Source: Polaromonas sp. (GTDB lineage Bacteria > Pseudomonadota > Gammaproteobacteria > Burkholderiales > Burkholderiaceae). From it: a stretch of 64,000 nt of DNA. The position numbers and the translations under genes were made by a program. Position 1 is the stretch's first letter. Every line of letters starts with the position of its first letter. Under the pieces are notes generated by a model that saw nothing but the letters and a program-made list of their open reading frames with translations, was not told the origin of the DNA and did no database searches. Of the stretch, positions 54,000-62,875 are shown piece after piece. Location: the NCBI GenBank assembly GCA_013823505.1, contig PNMH01000012.1, positions 1 through 64,000 on the forward strand. Direction: 5' to 3'.

Positions 54000-55468
54000 G
54001 AGGTGGCCCATGGCATGGGTGACTCGTTCAGGCCCCAATAGAAGCTCTTCTGGCTGGTGTATTCCAGAATGCCGAGGCGGCCCTTCTCCTGGCCGTAGCC
54101 GCTCATCTTCACGCCGGTGAACGGTGTGCTGATGGAGAAGACCTTGTAGGTGTTGATCCAGACCGTGCCGGTCTGCAGCGCGCGGCCGATGCGCCAGGCG
54201 CTCTTGAAGTCGCGCGTCCAGATCCCCGAGGCCAGGCCGAACATGTTGTCGTTGCACTGGGCAATCAGGTCGTCTTCGTCTTTCCAGGGCAGCAGCGCCA
54301 GCACCGGGCCAAAGATCTCTTCCTGGCACATGCGCGCGCTGTTGGGCAGGCCTTCAAAGATGGTGGGCAGGTAGTAGCTGCCACCGTCGAAGTAACCGCC
54401 GCTGGGGCGCTCGCCGCCGCACAGGACGGTGCCACCTTCGTCGCGGCCAAGCTGCACGTACTTCTCGACCGAAGCGCGGTGGCCGAGGTTGACCAGCGGG
54501 CCCATCTGCGTGGTCTCCAGCGATGGGTCGCCCACGCGCAGCTTTTTCACGCCTTCGATCAGGCGGGCCTTGAATTCGTTGTACACGCTCTCGTGCACGA
54601 AGGCGCGCGAGCCCGCGATGCACGACTCACCGGAGGAGCTGAAGATGCCGTAGAGCACGCCGGCCACGGCGTGGTCCAGGTCGGCGTCGGGCATGACGAT
54701 GGTCGGTGACTTGCCGCCCAGCTCCAGCGAGGTGGGCATGAGTTTTTCGGCCGCCAGGCGCTGGATGCCCATGCCGACGTTGGTGCCGCCGGTGAAGGCA
54801 ATGCGCTTGATGAGCGGGTGCTTCACGAGCGCATCACCCACCACGCTGCCCTTGCCCGGCAGCACGCTGATGATGCCGTCGGGCACTCCGGCCTGCTGGG
54901 CGATGCGGGCGAGTTCAATGGCCATGCGCGGCGTGATCTCGGCCGGCTTGAACACCACGGCGCAACCGGCCGCCAGCGCGGGCGCGAGCTTCTGCGCTTC
55001 GCTGGCAATCGGGCTGTTCCACGGCGTGATGGCGCCCACCACGCCCAGTGGCTCGTGCACGCTCATGCTGAGGAAGTCGCCGCGCGAAGGCGTGATGGCG
55101 TCTTCCCAGGTTTCGGCGGCGGCGCCGAAGAACTGGAAGGTGCCGGCGGCACTGGCCACCAGCGCGCGGCATTCCTTGATGGGCTTGCCGTTGTCCAGCC
55201 GCTGCAGTTGCGCGAGCTCCTCACCGCGTTCGCGGATGCCGCTGGCGATGCGGTAGAGCAGGCCGGCGCGTTCGTGGTGCTTGAGCCTGGCCCAGGCGGG
55301 CTGCTGGCGCGCGCGTTCGGCGTGTTGCACGGCCTCGTCCACATTGGCGGCGGTGGCCGCGTGCAGTCGCGCCACGGTGCTGCCGTCGTGCGGGTATTCG
55401 GTGGTGTATTCGGGGCCGGAGGCGTCGCGCCAGCGGCCTGCGAAGTAGCTTTGCAGTGGCTCGGTCAT
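53996..55468 (-). CDS. NAD(P)-dependent aldehyde dehydrogenase
   Basis: Cytosolic enzyme of 490 aa oxidising an aldehyde to the acid. Active-site residues: N151 in PWNSP, E249 in LELGGKSP and nucleophile C283 in SGESCIAGSR. The cofactor loop FTGGTNVG lies near residue 225. Closest in feel to betaine/aminomuconate-semialdehyde dehydrogenases. It overlaps NadX by 4 nt upstream and the 116-aa gene by 4 nt downstream. Acting on the aldehyde made by the thiamine-diphosphate enzyme two genes earlier would be logical (inference). Confidence 0.93.
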   Translation of the reverse strand: MTEPLQSYFAGRWRDASGPEYTTEYPHDGSTVARLHAATAANVDEAVQHAERARQQPAWARLKHHERAGLLYRIASGIRERGEELAQLQRLDNGKPIKECRALVASAAGTFQFFGAAAETWEDAITPSRGDFLSMSVHEPLGVVGAITPWNSPIASEAQKLAPALAAGCAVVFKPAEITPRMAIELARIAQQAGVPDGIISVLPGKGSVVGDALVKHPLIKRIAFTGGTNVGMGIQRLAAEKLMPTSLELGGKSPTIVMPDADLDHAVAGVLYGIFSSSGESCIAGSRAFVHESVYNEFKARLIEGVKKLRVGDPSLETTQMGPLVNLGHRASVEKYVQLGRDEGGTVLCGGERPSGGYFDGGSYYLPTIFEGLPNSARMCQEEIFGPVLALLPWKDEDDLIAQCNDNMFGLASGIWTRDFKSAWRIGRALQTGTVWINTYKVFSISTPFTGVKMSGYGQEKGRLGILEYTSQKSFYWGLNESPMPWATS

Positions 55469-56271
55469 ATCGTCACCGGGGATGTGCGGTTGTGCAGGAA
55501 GCGCAGGGCCGAGAGCACCGTGAGCGCCGAGGTCTTGGGGTTGTCGGGCAGCGGTCTGCCGCGCATGGTGATCTGCATCTCGCCGAAGGCGCCGCGCACG
55601 TCGATCTCGTGGATGTTTTCGGTCACGGTCGGATCGGCAATCAGGCGCACGCGGGTCGCGTCCAGCCCCAGGCCGGCGAGCGAGACGGTGGCGGCGACGT
55701 TGGCGTTCTTGGGGTACAGGCGCGCCGCTTCGCGCGCCGAGGCTTCCAGGATCACGGTGGGCACGGTGATCGCGCCGAGGTCCACCACCTGTTCGGCGGT
55801 GGTGCCGCGCCAGCCCGCCGGTGGCTTGCGGCCGGTGTAGGTCACGCTGTCCAGCCCGGCCAGGCGCGCCGAGGCGATGGCGTCGATGCCGCCGATGGCC
55901 CCGGCCAGCAGGTGCACGCGCGTGCCTCCGCGGTGCGCGGCCTCCGCCAATTGCTCGGGCAGGCCGTCTTCCGACAAGGCACCGATGGACAGCACCGCGC
56001 ATTCGATACCGCGTTCCAGCGCGGGCAACACGTGGGCGGTGATCGCGCCGTGGCCGGCGCATTCCACCAGCAGGGTGGTGTCGTGCGGCACTTCGCTGCA
56101 CACCGTCACACCGGTGCCCAGCGAGGCCTGGCACTCGGCCAGGTGCCCTTCGGACACCACCACATGCGTGATGCGCACGGTGGGGTGGTCGGCCATGCGC
56201 GCCAGCAGCGTGCGGCCGATGGCGCCACAACCGATGAGCGTGACCTGCTGCACCGACGCCATGGTGGTCAT
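55465..56271 (-). CDS. nadX: Aspartate dehydrogenase-like protein (NadX family)
   Basis: NAD(P)-dependent dehydrogenase of 268 aa. The N-terminal Rossmann domain has TLIGCGAIGRTLL (residues 11-23), followed by LVECAGHGAI and the GAIGGIDA segment. The catalytic domain carries the family signature YPKNANVAATVSLAGLG and the ENIHEIDVRG histidine. L-aspartate dehydrogenases convert aspartate to iminosuccinate and ammonia. In this setting a catabolic role on an aspartate-like amino acid is likelier than NAD synthesis, because no nadA/nadC is nearby. It overlaps both neighbouring genes by 4 nt. Confidence 0.88.
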   Translation of the reverse strand: MTTMASVQQVTLIGCGAIGRTLLARMADHPTVRITHVVVSEGHLAECQASLGTGVTVCSEVPHDTTLLVECAGHGAITAHVLPALERGIECAVLSIGALSEDGLPEQLAEAAHRGGTRVHLLAGAIGGIDAIASARLAGLDSVTYTGRKPPAGWRGTTAEQVVDLGAITVPTVILEASAREAARLYPKNANVAATVSLAGLGLDATRVRLIADPTVTENIHEIDVRGAFGEMQITMRGRPLPDNPKTSALTVLSALRFLHNRTSPVTI

Positions 56272-57944
56272 ACCTCTTGTTCCTTCTTCTTGGGCGGGCC
56301 GGCGAACTTCACCGCAAACGGGCCCCAGGCGTTCATGTCGACCTCCACCACCACCGGGCCGCTGCCCAGGGCCAGTGCCTTTTGCAGCGTGTCTTTGGTG
56401 GCGCCCGGATCGGCCAGCTTGAAGTGCGGCACCTGCAGGCTGGCGCAGAGCTGCGCGAAATCGGGCGTGTGCAGCTCCACATAGGCGTGGCGGCTGCCAT
56501 AGATGTCGTCCTGGATGTTCTTGATGACGCCGTAGCGCTGGTCGTTCATCACAAGGAAAACCACGTTGGCCTTCTCCTGCGCGGCGCAAGCCAGTTCGCC
56601 CAGGTTGAGCATGAAGCCGCCGTCGCCGCAGAGGGCGATGGTGCGGCGGCCCAGCGCGTGTTCGGCGTCGGCCACGGCCGCGCCCACGCCCATGGCCAGG
56701 CCTTGGCCAATGCCGCCGCCCAGGGCGTGCACCCCGGCGCGCGGATGATCGAGCACGGGCGCGCGGTTGCCCCACATGCTGTTGGACAGCGTGATGTCGC
56801 GCACCCACCAGAGGTTCTTGCCGACCACCTCGCCCAGTGTGTTCTTGAGTTTGCTGTACTGGCCCAGCGTGCCGTCCACCAGCGAGGCGGCTTCGGCGCG
56901 CGTGCGCTTCACGTCGGCCACCAGCCTGGGGTCGATCTGCATGCGGCCTTCCAGCCGGTCGGCCAGCGCGTTGAGCGTGATCTCGGCGTCGCCGTGCACA
57001 AACAGTTCGCTGGTGTAGCCGCGGTTGTCGGCCAGGGGGTTGGCGTCGATGCGGTAACGCGTGGCGGGCAGCTTGAGCTTGTAGTTCAGCGTTTCGTTGC
57101 TGCGCAGGCGCGTGCCCACGGCGAGCATGGCGTCCACGGTTTCATAAAACTCTTCGGCAGGCTTTTGCAGGTTGTACGAACCCAGCGTGGCGGGGTGGTC
57201 TTCGGGCACGGTGCCGCGGCCCTGCACCGAGGACACCACCGCCCAGCCCATGGTCACGAGGCGCTGCGCAGCGGCGCTCGCGCCGCGTGCGCCGCCACCG
57301 AGCCACAGCAGCGGGCGCTTGGCGCTCAGCAGGCGTTCGGCCAGCGCGTCCACGGCGGCCAGGTTGGGCATCACCGGTGGCACGGCCAGTGGCGAAAGAT
57401 CGGCCGGCAGGTCCAGCTTCATCTTCTGCACGTCGATCGGGATCTCGATGCTCACCGGGCCGCAGGGCGGCGTCTGCGCCAGGCGCACGGCCTCGCGCAG
57501 CGTGGCCAGTGCGGTCTCGGGATTGCGGATGCGGAAGGCGTCCTTGCCGACCGACTTGAGCATGGCCAGCTGCGCCGGGTGTTCGTGGATGTAGCCGAGG
57601 TCGCGGTCCAGGAAGTCGGACTCGATCTGCCCGGTGAGGTGCAGCAGCGGTGTGCCGGCGGTGATGGCCTCGACCATCGCGCCCGCTGCGTTGCCGCAGC
57701 CGGTACCGGTACTGGTGACGCACACGCCCAGCGTGCCGCTCACCCTTGCATACGCATCGGCCATGTTGCAGGCCCCCGCCTCACCGCGCGCCGAGACGAA
57801 GCGGATCTTCGAGCGCGTGTGGAACGCATCGAGGATGGGCATGTTGTGGATGGAGATCACGCCGAAGGCGGCGCGCACACCGCATTGCTCCAGGAAGCGG
57901 GCGGCGAGTTCTCCCACGGTGATGCGTTTGCTGGTAGGGCTCAT
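56268..57944 (-). CDS. Thiamine-diphosphate-dependent enzyme (acetolactate synthase/decarboxylase-like)
   Basis: Enzyme of 558 aa with the three-domain ThDP architecture. The catalytic glutamate is E55 (RGEAGACNMADAYAR), the central domain spans about 195-330, and the ThDP/Mg motif runs from GDGG (440-443) to N468-D (VMND). The first half contains STGTGCGNAAGAMVEA, typical of acetolactate-synthase-like decarboxylases and lyases. No FAD requirement can be judged. A 2-oxoacid decarboxylase feeding the downstream aldehyde dehydrogenase is the simplest idea. The start overlaps the IclR stop by 4 nt. Confidence 0.9.
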   Translation of the reverse strand: MSPTSKRITVGELAARFLEQCGVRAAFGVISIHNMPILDAFHTRSKIRFVSARGEAGACNMADAYARVSGTLGVCVTSTGTGCGNAAGAMVEAITAGTPLLHLTGQIESDFLDRDLGYIHEHPAQLAMLKSVGKDAFRIRNPETALATLREAVRLAQTPPCGPVSIEIPIDVQKMKLDLPADLSPLAVPPVMPNLAAVDALAERLLSAKRPLLWLGGGARGASAAAQRLVTMGWAVVSSVQGRGTVPEDHPATLGSYNLQKPAEEFYETVDAMLAVGTRLRSNETLNYKLKLPATRYRIDANPLADNRGYTSELFVHGDAEITLNALADRLEGRMQIDPRLVADVKRTRAEAASLVDGTLGQYSKLKNTLGEVVGKNLWWVRDITLSNSMWGNRAPVLDHPRAGVHALGGGIGQGLAMGVGAAVADAEHALGRRTIALCGDGGFMLNLGELACAAQEKANVVFLVMNDQRYGVIKNIQDDIYGSRHAYVELHTPDFAQLCASLQVPHFKLADPGATKDTLQKALALGSGPVVVEVDMNAWGPFAVKFAGPPKKKEQEV

Positions 57945-58768
57945 GCGACTTTCTTCTCAGAGGGTTTGGTTTGCCAGCCTCCCCGGTTGGGCGTGTGGCT
58001 GATGCGTTCGGTGAGCTGACCAGCGGCCTGGCGCACCTGTTGGACGAGGATGTCGAGTTCGCCGGGTTGAACGTTCTGCGCCGGCACGCTGATGCTCACG
58101 GCCGCCGCCACTTCGCCGCGGTCGTTGAACACCGGTGCGGCGATGGTGGAAATGCCGGTCTCAAACCCGCCCTGGCTCACGCCAAAGCCGTTGGCGCGGT
58201 CCTGGTCGATCAGCAGCTTGAGCTGCTCCACCGTGGTGGGCGTCTTGGGGGTGAAGCTGGGCAGCTCGGGCTCGGGGTAGAGCTGCTTGAGGGCGTGCAG
58301 GTCCAGATCGCTCAGCAGCAGGCGGCCCAGCACCGTGGCGTGGGCCGGCAGGCGTGCGCCAACCTGAATGGAGTGGAAGAGCGCGCTGCGACCCGCCACC
58401 TTGGCGATGAAGACCACGTCGCGTGCGTCGCGCACGACCAGGTGGGCCGAATAGCCGCACTCGTCGCGCAGCGCTTCGATGACGGGGCGGCCGTGCTCGG
58501 TGAGCTCCATCGAGGCAAGGAACTCGAAGCCCAGACGCAGCACGGCCAGGCCCAGCTTGTAATAGGCGCCATCGCCCACGCGCTCGACAAAACCGCCTTG
58601 CTCCAGCGTTTGCAGCATGCGGAACACCGAGGCGCGCGGCAGGTCGAGGCGGCGCGAGATCTCGGCGCCGGTGAGTTCACGTTCGTCGCGGTTGAACAGC
58701 ATCAGCAGCTGCAGGCCGCGCATGAGGGCGGGTACGGTGTAGCGGTCGTCGTTCTTCTCGGTGGCCAT
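57941..58768 (-). CDS. IclR-family transcriptional regulator, embedded in the catabolic operon
   Basis: DNA-binding regulator of 275 aa. A winged helix-turn-helix occupies about residues 12-75 (VPALMRGLQLLMLFN, GAEISRRLDLPRASVFRMLQTLEQGGFV). The C-terminal IclR effector domain has HATVLGRLLLSDL and a ligand loop GFGVSQGGFETGISTIAAPV. A strong AGGAGG precedes the ATG. It is gene 7 of the 19-gene operon and overlaps the next gene, so its level follows that of the enzymes; IclR regulators of aromatic pathways may repress or activate. Candidate sites are the palindromes at 63754 and 43033. Confidence 0.93.
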   Translation of the reverse strand: MATEKNDDRYTVPALMRGLQLLMLFNRDERELTGAEISRRLDLPRASVFRMLQTLEQGGFVERVGDGAYYKLGLAVLRLGFEFLASMELTEHGRPVIEALRDECGYSAHLVVRDARDVVFIAKVAGRSALFHSIQVGARLPAHATVLGRLLLSDLDLHALKQLYPEPELPSFTPKTPTTVEQLKLLIDQDRANGFGVSQGGFETGISTIAAPVFNDRGEVAAAVSISVPAQNVQPGELDILVQQVRQAAGQLTERISHTPNRGGWQTKPSEKKVA

Positions 58769-58788
58769 GGTGTGTTCCTCCTGGATCT

Positions 58789-59613
58789 TCAGTTCAGTCC
58801 CAGCAGGGCGTTGACCGCGCCGGGGGCTTCGAGCGGGCACGCATGGCCCACGGAACCGAGATCATTCCACGCCACACCGGCGGCCTGCGCCACGGCCTGG
58901 CAGGACGCCGGCGTGGTGATGCTGTCGGCGTTGCCGCTGGCCACTTCCAGAGGCCAATGCCATTGCGCCAGGTCGGCCGCCAGCGTGCCGTGTGCCAGCA
59001 GGCGCGCGGCCTGGGTGTAGCCCGCCGGGATCACCTGCGCCATGTTGTCGCGCACCGCGTCCACCAGTTCGGCCGGCGCAGCGGGCGAGAGCATGGCCGC
59101 CGCGCGTGCTGTGGCCATGCCCTGCGGGCCCAAGCGCTCCAGCGTGGTCAGGCGGTCGCGCAGTTTCTGTTCGCGCAGCGCCGGCTCGGCGTTGCCATAA
59201 CCCGCGGCGGGCGCCAGCAGCACCAGGCGCTGCACGCGCTGCGGCGCCTGCACGGCGGCGCGTGCGGCCATGAGCGCGCCCAGCGAGTGGCCCACCACCG
59301 TGATCGGGGCCTTCACGTCCAGCGCATCGAGCCAGGCCCACAGGCGATCGGCGTAGTCGCCGGCGCGTGGCCAGTCGGAGCTCACCGCATCGCTGCCACC
59401 GTAGCCAGGTGCGTCCCAGGCCAGCACCCGCAGCGGCTTGTGTTGCGCCGCTTCGAGCTGGCGCAGCCAGCTGCCCGACGCCGAGCCGATGCCGTGCAGC
59501 AGCACGTGCGTCACTGCTGGCGCCGATCCGGCTTCGCGGTACGACACGCGCACACCATCCGCCAGCACGGCTTCGCGCTGCGGGTGGAGAGCAAGGGCTT
59601 CGAGGGGCGTCAT
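58789..59613 (-). CDS. Alpha/beta hydrolase (MhpC/esterase-like)
   Basis: Hydrolase of 274 aa. Visible are VLLHGIGSASGSW (oxyanion hole), the LAWDAPGYGGSD strand, the nucleophile elbow VVGHSLGAL with S110, a charge-relay aspartate in SGNADSITTP, and the terminal histidine in VGHACPLEAP. This organisation is shared by meta-cleavage hydrolases, esterases and lactonases; hydrolysis of a ring-cleavage product or lactone would suit the operon. The start at 59613 gives the usual short N-terminus. The upstream cupin gene ends 17 bp away. Confidence 0.88.
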   Translation of the reverse strand: MTPLEALALHPQREAVLADGVRVSYREAGSAPAVTHVLLHGIGSASGSWLRQLEAAQHKPLRVLAWDAPGYGGSDAVSSDWPRAGDYADRLWAWLDALDVKAPITVVGHSLGALMAARAAVQAPQRVQRLVLLAPAAGYGNAEPALREQKLRDRLTTLERLGPQGMATARAAAMLSPAAPAELVDAVRDNMAQVIPAGYTQAARLLAHGTLAADLAQWHWPLEVASGNADSITTPASCQAVAQAAGVAWNDLGSVGHACPLEAPGAVNALLGLN

Positions 59614-59630
59614 GGTGCTGTTCGCCCGGA

Positions 59631-60239
59631 TCAGCGTTTGATTTTTGCCAACGGAGAATCGGGTGGGTAGGTCGGCGTGATCGGCTTGGGTGAGCCCAGC
59701 ATCACGCACATCAGCGCGTCCTCGTCACCCACGTTGTGCTCTTCGCGGTACACGCCGGGCGGCACCGAGATCAGGTCGCGCTCACCGACGATGGTTTCCC
59801 AGCGCTCGCCGTCCTTCTCGCAAACCACTTTCATTGCGCCGCGCATCACGAAGAAGATCTCTTCCACGTCGTAGTGGATGTGGGAGGGGCCGATGTTGCC
59901 GGCCGGGATCACCATGGTGGAGAAGGTGAAGTGCGCGGCGGGCACGGTGTTGGTGTCCTTGTTAACGCCGGTGCCGCCGGTGCCCACGTAGCGCATTTGC
60001 GCGCGGCGGTACCTGGGGTCGAAGTCGGCCTGGAACTTCAGCGCGTCCCAGTCGTAGCTGCGGGTGGACTTGCGCGCCACGCGGCTGTCCATCCACTGCG
60101 CGAAGCTTTGGCCGTCGGCGCGCATCATGCTGCGCTGCGTCTCAGCTTCGGGCGGGATGTTGGGGTCCATCAGGCCGCGTTCGTTGAAGACGGGCGCGTT
60201 GGCCGCTGCGGTGGGCTTCTGGATGGTGGTTGTGCTCAT
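59631..60239 (-). CDS. Cupin-domain protein, possible ring-cleaving dioxygenase or binding enzyme
   Basis: Protein of 202 aa with one central cupin barrel. The metal-binding motif 1 is H120-x-H122-x4-E127 (GPSHIHYDVEEIFFVMRG), and motif 2 provides H168 (PPGVYREEHNVG), giving a complete 3-His-1-Glu site for Fe(II) or another divalent metal. The N-terminal 70 residues are a non-cupin extension. Gentisate- or 3-hydroxyanthranilate-type dioxygenases, or a cupin isomerase/hydrolase, are all possible. It lies between the SDR and hydrolase genes with gaps of 13 and 17 bp. Confidence 0.85.
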   Translation of the reverse strand: MSTTTIQKPTAAANAPVFNERGLMDPNIPPEAETQRSMMRADGQSFAQWMDSRVARKSTRSYDWDALKFQADFDPRYRRAQMRYVGTGGTGVNKDTNTVPAAHFTFSTMVIPAGNIGPSHIHYDVEEIFFVMRGAMKVVCEKDGERWETIVGERDLISVPPGVYREEHNVGDEDALMCVMLGSPKPITPTYPPDSPLAKIKR

Positions 60240-60252
60240 CGGGTTCTCCTGT

Positions 60253-61005
60253 TCAATTCATGACGAAGCCGCCGTTGACGGGCAGCAGCTGACCGGTGAT
60301 GAAGCCGCTGGCCTGCGTCAGCAGAAACAGTGCGGCGGCGTTGACGTCTTCGGGCACCTGGGGCCGCTGGATGGCGCGGCCCTTCAGGTAGTAGTCGTGC
60401 CGCTCCTGCGGCACGTAGGCGGTGGCTTCCACCAGCGTGAGGCCGGGCGCGATGGCGTTGACGGTGGTGCCGTCCACACCCATCTCGCGCGCCAGCGAAC
60501 GCGTCATGGCGATCACCGCGCCTTTGCTCGCCGCGTAGGCCAGGAGGCGCGGCGCGCCCCACAGCGCGGTGTCGGACGCGAGGTTGACCACGCGGCCGGT
60601 GCCGCTGGCGGCCAGGTGGGCGCGGGCGGCGGCGGTCACCAGCCACGTGCCGCGCACGTTCACGTCCATCACCAGGTCCCAGGTTTCGGGGCTGAGCTCG
60701 TTCATGCCCTTGCCACCGGAATTGGTGATGGCGGCGTTGTTGATCAGGCCGTCGAGACCGCCGAGCCATTGCGCGGCGGCTTCCACACCGCACTTCACGC
60801 TGGCCGCGTCGAGCAGATCGAGTGGCACGTAGTGCGCGTTGGGGCCCAGGTCTTTGGCCAGCTGCTCGCCTTGTTCGTGCAGCACGTCGCTGATCACGAC
60901 GCGCGCGCCGGCGGCGATCAGTGCGCAGGCGAAGCTCGCGCCCAGGCCGCGTGCGGCGCCGGTGACGAGCACGCGACGGCCGGAGAGGTTGATTTCGGTT
61001 GTCAT
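60253..61005 (-). CDS. Short-chain dehydrogenase/reductase with canonical active site
   Basis: Classical SDR of 250 aa. Cofactor loop TGAARGLG near residue 15, INNAAIT, NLASDTA serine and the catalytic Y-A-A-S-K (LAYAASKGAV) are all present, followed by VNAIAPGLT and the C-terminal ITGQLLPVNGGF. Expected to oxidise or reduce an alcohol/ketone, or to dehydrogenate a cis-dihydrodiol formed by the Rieske enzyme. The permease gene ends 5 bp upstream. Contrast with the other SDR of this operon, which lacks YxxxK. Confidence 0.92.
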   Translation of the reverse strand: MTTEINLSGRRVLVTGAARGLGASFACALIAAGARVVISDVLHEQGEQLAKDLGPNAHYVPLDLLDAASVKCGVEAAAQWLGGLDGLINNAAITNSGGKGMNELSPETWDLVMDVNVRGTWLVTAAARAHLAASGTGRVVNLASDTALWGAPRLLAYAASKGAVIAMTRSLAREMGVDGTTVNAIAPGLTLVEATAYVPQERHDYYLKGRAIQRPQVPEDVNAAALFLLTQASGFITGQLLPVNGGFVMN

Positions 61006-61010
61006 GGTGT

Positions 61011-61796
61011 TCAGGCCACGCGCCGTTCGGCGCTGGGCAGGTAATGAAGAACGCGCTTTTCGGCCAGCACCACCGCGTAGTAGGCGACGATGCCGATCAC
61101 TGTGAGGGCCCCGATGACCACGAAGACCCCGGCTGTGTTGCCCTGGCCCTCGAAGAACACCAGCATGTAGCCCAGGCCCATGTTGCCGCCCACGAGTTCG
61201 CCCACGACCACACCGATCACCGCCAGCGTGCTGGCAATGCGCAGACCCGAGAACAGCGCCGGCAGCGTGGTGGGGTACTCGACCATGCGGAACACCTGCA
61301 GCCGCGTGGCCGAGAACGAACGCGCCAGGTTGATCATGTCGTGGTCCATGGTGCGCATGGCCGAGAGCACGTTGATGAGCACCGGGAAGAACACGATCAG
61401 GATCGCGACCAGGATCTTGGGATAGACGGTGTAGCCCAGCCACATCACGAACAGCGGCGCGAACGCCACCTTGGGGGCGATCTGCAAGGCCAGCAGGTAG
61501 GGCGAGAGCACGGCCTCGACCTTGGGCGACAGGCCCAGCGCGTAGCCGATGAGTGCGCCCAGCAGCGAGCCCAGGATGAAACCCACCACCACTTCCATGC
61601 CGGTGATGCCCGCGTGCCAGAGCAGGCGCTCGGTGCCCCAGATGCGCACGGCTTCTTCAGACACGCGCGAGAGTGGCGGCAGCACGAATTCGGGCACGCC
61701 CATGGCGCCGGGACCAAACTCCCACAGGGCCATGAACACCACCAGGACCAGCAGGCTCCAGAGTGCTGTGCTGTAGCGCTGCAACGCGTCGTTCAT
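61011..61796 (-). CDS. ABC transporter permease, SsuC/TauC/NMT1 family
   Basis: Inner-membrane permease of 261 aa with about six helices (first at about 12-30, WSLLVLVVFMALWEF). The BPD_transp_1 EAA-like loop appears as MINLARSFSATRLQVFRMVEYPTTLP. The family includes sulfonate, taurine, nitrate, phthalate and thiamine-precursor importers. It works with the receptor (upstream, 40 bp) and the ATPase that heads the operon. The start at 61796 (MNDALQ) places the first helix correctly. Confidence 0.92.
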   Translation of the reverse strand: MNDALQRYSTALWSLLVLVVFMALWEFGPGAMGVPEFVLPPLSRVSEEAVRIWGTERLLWHAGITGMEVVVGFILGSLLGALIGYALGLSPKVEAVLSPYLLALQIAPKVAFAPLFVMWLGYTVYPKILVAILIVFFPVLINVLSAMRTMDHDMINLARSFSATRLQVFRMVEYPTTLPALFSGLRIASTLAVIGVVVGELVGGNMGLGYMLVFFEGQGNTAGVFVVIGALTVIGIVAYYAVVLAEKRVLHYLPSAERRVA

Positions 61797-61836
61797 GTCT
61801 CGGCTTTCAACGTCGGGGATGGAAAGGCGCGGGCGC

Positions 61837-62841
61837 TCACTTGGCCAGCACGAACTGGTTGGTGTAGAGGTCCTTGAGCGGTGTTTCCTTCTGCACCACA
61901 CCGTTGGTCACGTAGAAGGTCTGCAGCTCGCCCAGGCGGGCTTCGTCCATCAGGCCCGGCACCTTCTGCTTGGCGTACACGTACTGGTTGAACAACTCGA
62001 AGGCTTTCTGGATGCTGGCCTCCTTGCCCTTGTGCACCGGCACGTGGTTCACATAGACCACGGTGGCGGCCTTGGGGTCGGCCATGATGTCCTTCATGCC
62101 TTTGAGCGTGGCGCGCACCAGCTTCTGGATCAGCTGCGGGTTTTTCGCGATGGTCTCGTCAGACGCGAGGATGGCCTGGGCCATGCTCTTGAAGTAGATG
62201 TCGGCCGGCAGGATGTCGACCTGCGCGCCGGCGTCCATGGCGCTCACGGTCCAGTCGGGCACACCGGCCATGGCCGAGGCTTTCTTGGCGGCGAACTGCT
62301 GCCACACACCGGCCGGGCCCGCGGCCTGGATGTTCACGTCGTTCTTGGTCAGGCCGACCTTGCTCAGCATGCCCAGCAGCGCGTAGTAGGTGGTGTCGGT
62401 GTAGGCCAGCACGGTCACGGTCTTGCCCTTGAGCTCGCGCGGGCTCTCGATCTTTTCGTCCTTGTGGCTCACCAGTTGGGTCAGCGAGCCGGCGCCGAGC
62501 ACCGCCACCGCCTTGACCGGGATGCCCTGGGCGCGCGCAATGATCGGCGTGTCACCGATCGCGCCACCGATCACCGCGTTGCCGGCGCCGATCTGCTTGG
62601 CCACGTCCACACCGCCGCGTGCCGTGACGAAGCTGACCTTCAGGCCTTCCTGTTCGTAGTAGCCCTTGGCCTGCGCCAGCATCCACGGCCCGAAGGCGGG
62701 CAGGGTGCCGGGTGCGGGCAGCAGGTAGGTGACCTCCTGCAGGGCCTGGGCGTGAACCGCCAGGGGCGAGACCAGCGCCGCGGAGGCGAGCAGGCTCAGG
62801 CAGGCACGGCGGGTTCCGTTGAAAGCGCGGGTCATCTTCAT
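61837..62841 (-). CDS. ABC transporter substrate-binding protein, NMT1/THI5-like
   Basis: Periplasmic receptor of 334 aa. The signal peptide (MTRAFNGTRRACLSLLASAAL...) ends near VHAQA, residue about 33. The mature protein has LPAFGPWMLAQAKGYYEQEGLKV and a GAGNAVIGGAIGDTPIIARAQG stretch, as in SsuA/TauA/NMT1 receptors for aromatic, sulfonate or pyrimidine compounds. A GGAG site supports the start at 62841; an ATG 6 nt downstream is the alternative. Together with ATPase and permease it should import the pathway substrate. Confidence 0.91.
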   Translation of the reverse strand: MKMTRAFNGTRRACLSLLASAALVSPLAVHAQALQEVTYLLPAPGTLPAFGPWMLAQAKGYYEQEGLKVSFVTARGGVDVAKQIGAGNAVIGGAIGDTPIIARAQGIPVKAVAVLGAGSLTQLVSHKDEKIESPRELKGKTVTVLAYTDTTYYALLGMLSKVGLTKNDVNIQAAGPAGVWQQFAAKKASAMAGVPDWTVSAMDAGAQVDILPADIYFKSMAQAILASDETIAKNPQLIQKLVRATLKGMKDIMADPKAATVVYVNHVPVHKGKEASIQKAFELFNQYVYAKQKVPGLMDEARLGELQTFYVTNGVVQKETPLKDLYTNQFVLAK

Positions 62842-62875
62842 GGCAACTCCAGGGGGTGGGAAGGAAAGAGGGTGG

